Shown here piece after piece: positions 46,419 to 54,562 of a stretch of DNA of 64,000 bases (position 1 is the stretch's first letter; each line of letters opens with the position of its first letter). Origin of the DNA: Granulicella mallensis MP5ACTX8 (GTDB lineage Bacteria > Acidobacteriota > Terriglobia > Terriglobales > Acidobacteriaceae). The translations under genes and the position numbers were made by a program. The stretch spans positions 4,278,001 to 4,342,000 of the forward strand of contig NC_016631.1 of assembly GCF_000178955.2 (NCBI RefSeq), in the 5' to 3' direction. The notes beneath the pieces are model-generated. The model was given only the letters and a program-made list of their open reading frames with translations, ran no database searches and was not told the DNA's origin.

Positions 46419-46754
46419 GAAGCCTCCCCGGAAATAAACTCAGGTACTACAGCCGCCATGCTGAAGGGAAAACTCTATGATCGCTGGCTGACTGAATCGA
46501 AGAGCTTTTTATTTCTTTACAGAAAGGCATGTCAACGACATTGACGAGCTAAAGCCGAATCGTCTTTGCGTATCAACATGCGATACGGGTTTCTGCAAAC
46601 GGGTTGTTCATTTCATAGGTGTATTCCGCATTTCTCTCCTATAAACAGGCATTATGAATTTTGGAGGACGCCACAGAAGGCCACTGCATAACTGCTCGAT
46701 ACATCTCACAAAGCGAGACGAAATGTGGCCCCCACGAGGGGCTGCGTCGTGCAC
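46419..46754. promoter_or_regulatory. Promoter region of receptor 3 with two candidate operators
   Basis: This 336-base stretch has no convincing gene. It holds the inverted repeat GTCAA-N5-TTGAC (46531-46545) and, further upstream, the near-palindrome GTTT-CTGC-AAAC (46589-46600) flanked by two ACGGGTT direct repeats 14 bases apart (46585-46591 and 46599-46605). Either could be a binding site for the regulator encoded next door. A short GCCCC/GGGGC hairpin near 46731-46745 could end the regulator's transcript. Confidence 0.4.
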
Positions 46755-47909
46755 TCAAATACGCTCCGGGGAGGATTTCATCCACGTATCATTGGGATAC
46801 ACCTTGTCGACGTTCTGCGGAGTGAGAAGCTCGTGCTGAACGAAGATAGCAGGCGCAACAGGCTTGTGTTTGAGCACGTCGAGCGCGAGCCGAACGATCC
46901 TCTCCCCGTAGGTTTCCGGGAAATAAGCGACCGAACAGATCAGACGGCTTGAGGATCGTCTCATCTCATCGCGCGCCGCTAAGCTGCCGTCCTGCCCTGC
47001 GATCGCACAGGAGCGCTCGAGGCCAGCCTCACGGAAGGCCTGAAGCGCTGCCAGCGCTGTGGAGTCATTGACTGCTCCGATGAGAGCGCGCTCCGGCTTT
47101 TTGCGGCGGATGTGGCGACGCACAATATCGAGCGTGGCCTCGAACTGGCCGCCCTTTGTGTCGTAGTGGTGCGTGGGGGTGTTGTGCCCGAAGCTGCTGA
47201 CCTCGTTAATTCCATCGATGACACCAGTCAATCGCGCGTTGAGCAGAGGTCCGGCGGCGTCAACGCCAAGAAGGATGATCTGCTCCGGGCCGCTCTTCCA
47301 GTTCTTCGTCGCCCATTTCGCAAGGTGCCGGCCAGCCATGCGACCTGCCTTGTAGTTGTCTGCGCCGAAGTAGATTGCACCCGGATGCGGAATATCCAAT
47401 GCGATAAAGGGAATACGCGCCTCGGAGAACTTCACGGCGATCTGTGCCGCGACACCGATGTTGATCTGGGAGTCGATCACGAGATCGACCTTTTCGGTTA
47501 CGAAGGTGTCCGCGTTCTGTAGCGCGACGCGAGGACTGAGGCCATTGCTCAGCACCAGGAGATCGATGTTTGCGGCATTGGCAGCCACAACCAGACTGTC
47601 ACTGACCGTCGCAGTGAAGGGGAGCAGGCTGCTCTGCGAGCCGTAACCGATGCGATAGCGCTTGGTGCGGGCAGGCTGGACACAGCACCGGTAGCCCTGC
47701 TTCCCTGCTCTCTCGAGCAGATGCGTTTCCACCAGCGTTTCGAGCAGGCGGAAGGTGGTCGCCTTATGGAGCCCGACCCTTGCGGCCACGACACGCAGAT
47801 CCAACACCTCAGAGGTGGATTGAAAGGCATTGATGATGCTGACGGCCCGCACCACGGCCTGAATCGTGTATCCGCGTTTGACGCCGGTAACTTTGCGAGC
47901 GGTCTTCAA
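46755..47909 (-). CDS. Regulator: IclR-type HTH fused to a sugar-binding-protein domain
   Basis: A 384-residue protein with an unusual joining of parts. The start is a TTG at 47909 with a perfect AAGGAGG six bases upstream. Residues about 15-75 read as an IclR-type winged helix (YTIQAVVRAVSIINAF, LDLRVVAARVGLHKATTFRLLETLV). Residues about 95-375 read as a type-1 periplasmic-binding-protein fold as in RbsB or LacI (ADTFVTEKVDLVIDSQ, FIALDIPHPGAIYFGADNYKAGRMAG, ERALIGAVNDSTALAAL, IAGQDGS), in place of the IclR GAF-like effector domain. There is no signal peptide, so it acts in the cytoplasm, presumably sensing a sugar or uronate. It diverges from uxuA and flanks receptor 3. Confidence 0.85.
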   Translation of the reverse strand: MKTARKVTGVKRGYTIQAVVRAVSIINAFQSTSEVLDLRVVAARVGLHKATTFRLLETLVETHLLERAGKQGYRCCVQPARTKRYRIGYGSQSSLLPFTATVSDSLVVAANAANIDLLVLSNGLSPRVALQNADTFVTEKVDLVIDSQINIGVAAQIAVKFSEARIPFIALDIPHPGAIYFGADNYKAGRMAGRHLAKWATKNWKSGPEQIILLGVDAAGPLLNARLTGVIDGINEVSSFGHNTPTHHYDTKGGQFEATLDIVRRHIRRKKPERALIGAVNDSTALAALQAFREAGLERSCAIAGQDGSLAARDEMRRSSSRLICSVAYFPETYGERIVRLALDVLKHKPVAPAIFVQHELLTPQNVDKVYPNDTWMKSSPERI

Positions 47910-47984
47910 TAGATCCTCCTTAGCAGTAACCTCTGCGTTTCACAATGCAAGACAGTTCCCTGCTGATTCAACTGCTGTTTCTTG

Positions 47985-48009
47985 CGATGCTTTTTGCGCT
48001 TTAGCATCG
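47985..48009. promoter_or_regulatory. Dyad in the divergent regulator-uxuA promoter region
   Basis: CGATGCT (47985-47991) and AGCATCG (48003-48009) form an inverted repeat with an 11-base T-rich spacer, midway in the 230-base gap between the regulator and uxuA. It could be an operator shared by both genes. Confidence 0.4.
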
Positions 48010-48139
48010 TGAAGCTGGTGGGACGGTCTGTTCGAGCTCTCGATGCGCGCACAGGAAAGCTACCGCAAAGTATGCATGATACGCAAAGAGCAGGCACGTC
48101 GGTGTACATGGCGATAAGCGCTCTTTTGGAAAGGCAAGA

Positions 48140-49366
48140 ATGTTACTGGAGCAGACCTGGCGTTGGTTCGGCCCAGAGGACCGTGTCACATTGCGAGACG
48201 CGCGCGAGGCCGGCGCCGTCGGCATCGTCACAGCTTTGCATGAGATACCTGCAGGCGAGACATGGCCAGTCGAGGCGATCCAGAAGCGTCAAAATGTGGT
48301 TCGTGCGGCGGGACTCGAGTGGACGGTCGTCGAAAGCCTCGAGGTGACCGAACGGATCAAGATGCGCGCGCCGGGGTGGGAGCGGGACGTGGAGAGCTTT
48401 GCACAGTCGATTCGCAATCTTGCCACCTGCGGCATTCGGACGGTCGCTTACAACTGGATGCCCCTCTTCAGCTGGATGAGAACGCATCTGCATGAACCGG
48501 CACCGAAGGGTGGCTACACGACACGGTTTGATGCAGTGGCCTTTGCGGCCTTCGATCTCTGCATGTTGAAACGCGAGGGCGCGGAGGCGGAGTGGGGCGA
48601 GGTTGCGAGCCGCGCGGCCCACGACTACTTCAAGCGGCTCTCGTCAGCAGAGGCGGACACGTTATGCGAGACGATTCTGCATGGATTACCGGGCGGACAT
48701 CGGCGGCTGACGATCGAGGAGACGGCGGAGATGCTGAAGGCCTATGCGGGTATCTCCGGAGAAGAACTTCGCGGTTCACTAGGGGAGTTTCTTGTGAGAG
48801 TGTGCCCGGTGGCGGAAGAATGCGGTGTGAGGCTGTGCATTCATCCGGATGATCCTCCGCGCCCGTTGCTGGGATTGCCGAGGATTGTAAGCACCGCGGG
48901 GGATCTGCGCTGGATTCTGAACCAGTATTCAGGAGACGCGAACTCACTTACCTTTTGCACAGGAGCGCTCGGCATTCGGGCCGACAACGATCTGCGCGCA
49001 ATGGTGAGGGAGTTTGCTTCGAGGATCGAGTTTCTGCATCTTCGCTCCACCGAGCGGGAGCAGAACGCGGGAATGAAGATGGAGTCGTTCTTTGAGGCCG
49101 CACATCTTGAGGGTGACACCGACCTGATCGGCATCATGATCGAGGTGATCGGCGAGAAGCGGCGGCGCGAGTTGTCAGGCGATGCTCGCAGTCTGCCGTT
49201 TCGTGCCGATCATGGGCAGGAGTTGCTGAACGACTGTGAGCGTGGCGCGGCGCCGGGGTATCCGGCGGTGGGACGTTTGCGTGGCCTGGCGGAGTTGCGC
49301 GGGGCTTTTACGATGGCCGAACGATGGATGACGAAAGTTGAGCAGCATGCAGAATTCCCCCAATAA
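48140..49366 (+). CDS. uxuA: Mannonate dehydratase
   Basis: Converts D-mannonate to 2-keto-3-deoxygluconate in hexuronate catabolism. The 408-residue protein shows UxuA features: the N-terminal MLLEQTWRWFGPEDRVTL, VESLEVTERIK, the YNWMPLFSWMRT block, and the metal-site region with HPDDPP (about 235) and a late FRADHGQELL. GGAAAGG precedes the ATG. It overlaps the next gene by 20 bases, giving a coupled pair, and is divergent from the IclR-HTH/sugar-binding regulator. It links pectin- or glucuronate-derived uronates to the KDG pathway. Confidence 0.95.
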   Translation: MLLEQTWRWFGPEDRVTLRDAREAGAVGIVTALHEIPAGETWPVEAIQKRQNVVRAAGLEWTVVESLEVTERIKMRAPGWERDVESFAQSIRNLATCGIRTVAYNWMPLFSWMRTHLHEPAPKGGYTTRFDAVAFAAFDLCMLKREGAEAEWGEVASRAAHDYFKRLSSAEADTLCETILHGLPGGHRRLTIEETAEMLKAYAGISGEELRGSLGEFLVRVCPVAEECGVRLCIHPDDPPRPLLGLPRIVSTAGDLRWILNQYSGDANSLTFCTGALGIRADNDLRAMVREFASRIEFLHLRSTEREQNAGMKMESFFEAAHLEGDTDLIGIMIEVIGEKRRRELSGDARSLPFRADHGQELLNDCERGAAPGYPAVGRLRGLAELRGAFTMAERWMTKVEQHAEFPQ

Positions 49367-50102
49367 AAATGCGCTGATCTTCGGCGGAGCCTCGGGCATC
49401 GGAGGGGCTACGGCCCGAATCATGATCGAACAAGGGGCAAGGGTCACCATTGCGGATGTGCGGAGACCCTCCGGCTGGGCCGATGAAGCGGCGCAGTATG
49501 TCGACTGCGATGTGCGCGACCCGGAACAGGTAGGCAACGCGGTGAGGTGCGCTGCCGCGCAGGCACCGCTGGATTGGCTGGTCTACAGCACGGGGATTCA
49601 GCACTATGGATCGGTCGTGAGTACACCGGTCGAAGAGTACGACCTCGTGCAATCGATCAATTCACGCGGGGCTTTTCTGGCGTGCCGCGCGGCGATTCCG
49701 GAGATGCGCAACGGCGGAGCGATCGTGCTGGTCTCATCGGTGCAGGCATTGGCAACTCAGAAGGGGGTTGCAGCGTATGCGGCGAGCAAAGGGACGCTCG
49801 AGGCACTGATGCGGGCCATGGCGGTCGATCATGCGAAGGACAATATTCGCGTGAACTCTGTGCTGCCGGGAACAGTTGATACACCGATGGTGCGCTCGTC
49901 GGCAGCGCGATTTGGCGGAACAGACGGGCTCGAGCAGACTCTGCAGCAGTGGGGAGACAGTCATCCACTGGGGCGCGTGGCGCATGCCGAGGAGATTGCG
50001 AACCTGATTGCGTTTCTCCTGAGCGATAAGGCTTCGTTTATTACGGGGGCATCGTATCGAGTCGATGGCGGATTGCTGGCGCAGTTGGCTGTGCGGCTAT
50101 AG
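49347..50102 (+). CDS. SDR oxidoreductase, probable fructuronate reductase
   Basis: Classical short-chain dehydrogenase of 251 residues. GGASGIGG (about 14-21) binds the cofactor, DVRR after the second strand suggests NAD preference, VSSVQ supplies the catalytic Ser and YAASK the Tyr/Lys pair; GASYRVDGG near the end is typical. The ATG at 49347 lies inside the end of uxuA. Bacillus subtilis uses an SDR-type protein beside uxuA as D-mannonate oxidoreductase, so fructuronate to mannonate reduction is the likely role. The last six bases overlap the convergent SMP-30 gene. Confidence 0.85.
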   Translation: MQNSPNKNALIFGGASGIGGATARIMIEQGARVTIADVRRPSGWADEAAQYVDCDVRDPEQVGNAVRCAAAQAPLDWLVYSTGIQHYGSVVSTPVEEYDLVQSINSRGAFLACRAAIPEMRNGGAIVLVSSVQALATQKGVAAYAASKGTLEALMRAMAVDHAKDNIRVNSVLPGTVDTPMVRSSAARFGGTDGLEQTLQQWGDSHPLGRVAHAEEIANLIAFLLSDKASFITGASYRVDGGLLAQLAVRL

Positions 50103-50987
50103 GCGCAGTGGCGTGCTGAGCAAACCGCGCACGGATGTCTGCAGTGCGTAGAGAGAACCTTCTGTCTGGTTCGGTTGCGTTGCGTCTGCGGCGGAGGTAA
50201 ACAGCAGCGTGCTGACATCGGTCGAAGCGAAGGCGCAGGTGGTGGGGTTGTTCAGCGGCGTTTCGAGGATGTCAGCGATCGAGCCGTCGGGGGCGATGCG
50301 GACGATGCAGGAACCACCATAACGGCAGTTCCAGAGATGACCTTCGGCGTCCATCGTGGAGCCGTCGGGAAGTCCGCGCGGAAAGCCGGCGAAGAAGACT
50401 TCGCGGCCCTCCAGATGACTGCTCACAGGATCAAAGGAGCCGCGATAGAGGCAGTTCGCGAGGGTATCGCCGAAGTACATCGTCTCACCGTTCGGCGACC
50501 AGGCCAGCGTGTTAGTGATGCCAAAGCCTGAGTGCCATTGCCTTGGCTCCGCACCGGGGATGAGCGAGTAGAGCGCACCACGCCACTCGGTTACGTCAGA
50601 GGTCGTACCGTCGTCCTGCACGTTGTTCTGCATCGTGCCGAACCAGAGCACGCCGGCAGGATCGACGCGGGCGTCGTTGCAGCGCACAGCGGGCCATTCA
50701 GGCAGACGAAAGAGAACGTCGATGATTCGGTGCGTGCGGGTGTGCCACACAACGATTGCTCCGCCGAGGATCAGGACGAGGACAGCATCGTAGGTGGTAA
50801 GCACGACAGCAGTAACGGGTTGGTCGAAGTGCCAGGTCTCGACTTCGCCAGTGCCAAGCGAGTAACAGTGAAGCAGGCCGCGATTAATGTCGGTCCAGAA
50901 GATAGCGTTCTGTTGTGGATGCCAGACGCAGCCCTCGCCGCAGACGTCCTGGGTAGAGGCGAGACAGCGAATGCCTGCAACGGTCAT
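50097..50987 (-). CDS. SMP-30/gluconolactonase-family protein
   Basis: Six-bladed beta-propeller lactonase-like protein of 296 residues, cytoplasmic (no signal peptide). The start at 50987 has GGAGAG. Metal-site residues are conserved: Glu in GEGCVWHP, Asn in RCNDARVDPAG, Asn in GITNTLAWSPNG and Asp in DGSTMDAEGHLW. It would hydrolyse a sugar lactone such as a galactono-, glucono- or xylono-lactone. It lies 20 bases after the large propeller gene, so the two form an operon. Confidence 0.92.
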   Translation of the reverse strand: MTVAGIRCLASTQDVCGEGCVWHPQQNAIFWTDINRGLLHCYSLGTGEVETWHFDQPVTAVVLTTYDAVLVLILGGAIVVWHTRTHRIIDVLFRLPEWPAVRCNDARVDPAGVLWFGTMQNNVQDDGTTSDVTEWRGALYSLIPGAEPRQWHSGFGITNTLAWSPNGETMYFGDTLANCLYRGSFDPVSSHLEGREVFFAGFPRGLPDGSTMDAEGHLWNCRYGGSCIVRIAPDGSIADILETPLNNPTTCAFASTDVSTLLFTSAADATQPNQTEGSLYALQTSVRGLLSTPLRL

Positions 50988-51007
50988 CGGGAACTCTCCA
51001 TCAAAGA

Positions 51008-54000
51008 TCAAAAGTTGAATAAGCCCCACTGGCTTGGGTTCAGGCGTGCTTCGCTGGGAACGTCGGCGGTCATGGCGTCAGTCTTATTGTGCCAATAGAC
51101 GCGGGCCTCAGCACGCGTACCATCGCTGAGTACAAGGCCCACGTCGCCCCGATACTGCTTGCCATGAGAGGAATCAAGGCCGAGCAGAGACAACGGCACG
51201 GTGATTTGGTAGAAGCCACCGTTTGCAGTGAGCGCGACGCGATCGCTGACGTCCTCGACATCATCGAAGACGACTTCCCCGATGGGCGAAGCGAAGGAGA
51301 CGTGGTTACCGGGCTTGTCCGTCTTCTGCCAATAGAGGACAGCGAGCAACTTGCCGTTACGCCGCGTGACGAAGAGACGCGCGTCCCCGCTGACAACCTG
51401 GCGACCGTCACTTGCGCCCTGGGCACGCATCATCAGGTCGAGGCCACCTCCCTGCGTGAAGGCAAAGGGAAACTCCGTTGCAGAGTTGCGAAGGAGATCG
51501 GGCTGATTGGTGCGGTAGGCGACGATCAGATTCTTACTATCGGTGCCGAGTTGAAAGGAGGAGTTCTTATCGATAACGGCCCAGTCTTTGGCAGGCCAGC
51601 GATCGGCTGAGGCTGTACTTGCCGGATCGATGTGATGAACGTCAACCGCGGCTTTCAGGGTTTCACGAGCGCGGGATTCCGACCGAAGCGGCTCGGTGCG
51701 GGAGAGGTCTTCTTGAGTTGCAATGATGTATCCGAGGTCGACACGCTTGATGGAGTCGAGGCCGTCGAGGCGCACGGTCGAGGTGTGCCACTTGCCGATG
51801 GAGAGGTAGACATTGCCATCGTCCTCACCAAACATGAAGGGCCAGAACTGCTCGGCGTCGAAGCTGAGGCCGGTGATCTCCATGCCGGGCTTTTGTTTGG
51901 GATAGGGCCAGAAGGGAGTGAGGCGCGTGTCGCCACCGAGCGTAGTGACCAGCAGGCCGTCGACGGTGTAGATATAGATCTCGCCCATGTAGGAGTAGCG
52001 CGCAACCATGTAGCCTGCCTGCCCTGCAGCAGGTCGCACGGGATAGCCGAGCATCCGCTTGGGATCCTCGAGATCGCCGGGACCGGCAGGCGGAACCGAA
52101 GAGGAACCGGTGGGCAGCGTCCAGCGCAGTTGACCGTCCTTATACCCGCTCATGCCGGCGAGAAACCAGCCGTCGGGGCTGAGTGCGACATCCCCCGTGG
52201 CAGGTGTATGTGAGAGGAGCTTCAAGCTGCTGAGGTCGTAGGAAGGGACACCTGCGGCGTCGGGCGAGGCTGCGGGCAGACGGTAAGGACCACCGCTGAT
52301 GACGGAAAGATCAGGCTGGAAGACGACGCCGGGGGAGCCGGGAACGGTGGGGCGAAGGAACTGGATCTCGTCGGGCTGAACAGCGTGATCGTGATTGCGG
52401 TCGGTCCAGACGAAGAAGACGCCGCTGGGATCGCCTGGCGGAATCCGGCGATGAATCTCAGGCTGGTCGAGCGTCTCCCAGTGATGAGCGCCGGAACTAA
52501 CCCAGCCTGCGCTGGCGATAGGGCGGCAGATACCGTCTTCGAGTATCCAGAGCGTAGTAACGGGACTCTGGTTGTACCAGTAGGTGTTGTAGGAGTCGGT
52601 AAAGTACTGGTGGCCGTCGCGATAGAAGGTCTGGGCAGGAGTGATGCCGCCGTGCGAACCGACCGGGATCATATCGTGCGGGAAGAAGATGGGCTTGGTC
52701 GTATAGCCGCCATAACTGATGATGTCGTTTAGCGGATCGGGGAAACGGTAGCGTACGGCAGTGAGGCGCGAGCTGCCAGTCGTGGGATCGACGCGGAATT
52801 CGAGCAGGCCCATGCTGCCGGGGTTGCCGATGGAAGGATAGTAGGCGCGATAGAGATCGTGCGGGTCCGCGAACCCACCGCCGCCATACTGCGTAGGGCC
52901 GTACCAGGCGTTGAGGAAGCGACCGGTTTTGGCATCCCATCGGCTGATGCGTTTGGGAAGGTAGTCCTCTTCAGCAACCCAGAGTGAGCCTCTAGAGTCG
53001 ATGGTCATACCAAGGGGATGCGCCATGCGCTGCTCGTCGTAAGAGCCGAGTTGTGGACCGCCGGGATGGCCGATGATGCGCAGCGGCTTACCGGTGGTGG
53101 CCGAGAAAACCTTGACCTGGTGGCTCGAGCCCCAGTCCGTAACGTAGATCTCACCATCGGCCTCGATGATCTGTTTAGGCGACTCCAGCTGCGAGGCAGA
53201 GACGATGACCTGCGGGTTGGCGAGAGAAAGCGTGTGCCAATCATTGTGGAGGGTGAGTCGCGTGATGACACCTTCGGTTGCGACCAGCAGGTGGCCGTCG
53301 GGTTCGAAGGCAAGGGCTCCTAGGTGAGCGAGCTTGATCTTCGCGAAAGAGGCTTGTGCCTTGTGGCGAACATCAAAGGCGACGATCTCGCCAGCGGCAG
53401 GGTTCGAGAGCAGCAGCAGGCCATTGCAGGCGGCAAGACCCACAAGCTCGCGGAAGCCATCGTGGGTCTGGACACCGCCGACGACCTTCTCGAGCGGGGT
53501 GAGGCCGTCCTTCGTAATGATGAAAACCTGCAGCCCTCCGGGATCAGTCTTGCCGAAGTCGCGACTGGGATTGACAACGTAGACCGTATAGGCGATCTGG
53601 TCAGGGTTGCGGTCACCGCCGATGTCGCGAGCAAGAGCAATTCCACCGTTCCAGCCGCGGATCTTGATGCCGTCAAGCTTGCGTCCGTTCAGGTCCGTCC
53701 ACATCAGAGCGTGACCGGCCTCGGCGGCCTCCGCTCCGAACAAGATCTCGGGCTCGGTGGAATGGGTGGGCCAGGGGCTGCCCTCGGGAAGAAAGAGCGC
53801 GGAGGCTGGAGGAGTGTGGTCGGCGAGCCACGCGCCGGTGCCGTCCGCGGTGGGCCAGGGAGGATTGCCGGGCGAATAGACGGAGTACTGGAGATGCGGA
53901 ACGATGCGCTGATGGAAGAGGCCGCGAACGTGATATCGACCGGGGTGGGCAACTCCATCAAGTGAGCTTCCGTCCCAGGGGATTGTGTTGCGGCCCTGGT

Positions 54001-54196
54001 GAACGGGATAGTCGGCGACAAGATTTTTGATGCGATTGCCGTGCTCGTCCTCAACTACCAGAGTGAGAAGACCGTCCTGGCTGGCCTCGTAGGGAATGGT
54101 GATAGCGGCGGGAACCGACGGCTGCATCTGAGCTCGGAGAGCAGGCGTGAAAGACAGAAGGCTGATGCTTGCAAGAATTGCCAGGGTACGGTGCAT
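51008..54196 (-). CDS. Large secreted beta-propeller protein with FlgD-like and CBM9-like ends
   Basis: A 1062-residue exported protein not matching a characterised enzyme that I can name. The start at 54196 has GGAG; the signal peptide ends near ALRAQ (about 23). Residues about 30-95 look like a FlgD-type Ig-like domain (LTLVVEDEHGNRIKNL, GRNTIPWDG, GRYHVRG). The middle (about 110-830) is rich in NHL/propeller repeats (HPLGMTIDSRGSLWVAEED, EIYVTDWGSSHQVKVF). The last 160 residues resemble a CBM9/DOMON-type beta-sandwich (GDARLFVTRRNGKLLAVLYWQ). Glycan binding or lyase-like activity are both possible. It is co-transcribed with the SMP-30 gene. Confidence 0.8.
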   Translation of the reverse strand: MHRTLAILASISLLSFTPALRAQMQPSVPAAITIPYEASQDGLLTLVVEDEHGNRIKNLVADYPVHQGRNTIPWDGSSLDGVAHPGRYHVRGLFHQRIVPHLQYSVYSPGNPPWPTADGTGAWLADHTPPASALFLPEGSPWPTHSTEPEILFGAEAAEAGHALMWTDLNGRKLDGIKIRGWNGGIALARDIGGDRNPDQIAYTVYVVNPSRDFGKTDPGGLQVFIITKDGLTPLEKVVGGVQTHDGFRELVGLAACNGLLLLSNPAAGEIVAFDVRHKAQASFAKIKLAHLGALAFEPDGHLLVATEGVITRLTLHNDWHTLSLANPQVIVSASQLESPKQIIEADGEIYVTDWGSSHQVKVFSATTGKPLRIIGHPGGPQLGSYDEQRMAHPLGMTIDSRGSLWVAEEDYLPKRISRWDAKTGRFLNAWYGPTQYGGGGFADPHDLYRAYYPSIGNPGSMGLLEFRVDPTTGSSRLTAVRYRFPDPLNDIISYGGYTTKPIFFPHDMIPVGSHGGITPAQTFYRDGHQYFTDSYNTYWYNQSPVTTLWILEDGICRPIASAGWVSSGAHHWETLDQPEIHRRIPPGDPSGVFFVWTDRNHDHAVQPDEIQFLRPTVPGSPGVVFQPDLSVISGGPYRLPAASPDAAGVPSYDLSSLKLLSHTPATGDVALSPDGWFLAGMSGYKDGQLRWTLPTGSSSVPPAGPGDLEDPKRMLGYPVRPAAGQAGYMVARYSYMGEIYIYTVDGLLVTTLGGDTRLTPFWPYPKQKPGMEITGLSFDAEQFWPFMFGEDDGNVYLSIGKWHTSTVRLDGLDSIKRVDLGYIIATQEDLSRTEPLRSESRARETLKAAVDVHHIDPASTASADRWPAKDWAVIDKNSSFQLGTDSKNLIVAYRTNQPDLLRNSATEFPFAFTQGGGLDLMMRAQGASDGRQVVSGDARLFVTRRNGKLLAVLYWQKTDKPGNHVSFASPIGEVVFDDVEDVSDRVALTANGGFYQITVPLSLLGLDSSHGKQYRGDVGLVLSDGTRAEARVYWHNKTDAMTADVPSEARLNPSQWGLFNF

Positions 54197-54512
54197 ACAT
54201 CTCCAACGGGTTTTAAGACGGTTTGCTGTTGACAGCACACGTCGCAACAGCCGAAGGGAAACTATAGCCGGTGGAGAGGCGATGGCGAAATTCGCATCGC
54301 TGCGTTCGATTTCCGTTTCACGTTTGCCGCAGCGGAGATCGCCGGCATATGCGTTATGAGCGCTTGAACGCTCATCGATTCGCTTTGATCGAGTACAGAG
54401 ATGGAGCTTACGTCTGGTGTAGTCGTCTCGTGCTGCGAGACGCAGGACTGCGCAGAGCGGCCTCCAGATCTACGAGCGTGAGCTTCCCTTTTGGGGTGAA
54501 GGATAAAACGGG
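54197..54512. other. Intergenic region with small hairpins
   Basis: No gene is convincing in this stretch upstream of the propeller operon. Two perfect 7-bp hairpins lie at 54356-54375 and 54424-54442. They could be part of a structured leader of the minus-strand operon or remnants of repeats. Confidence 0.4.
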
Positions 54513-54537
54513 AACGAGGTGGCCGCGCCACCTCGTT
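54513..54537 (-). terminator. Terminator of receptor 4
   Basis: A perfect 11-bp stem (54513-54523 with 54527-54537) with a 3-base loop lies 26 bases past the receptor stop; on the minus strand it is followed by CCCGTTTTATCC, a short T-tract. Confidence 0.8.
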
Positions 54538-54562
54538 GGTTCCTTCATCCCACCTCCTGCGG

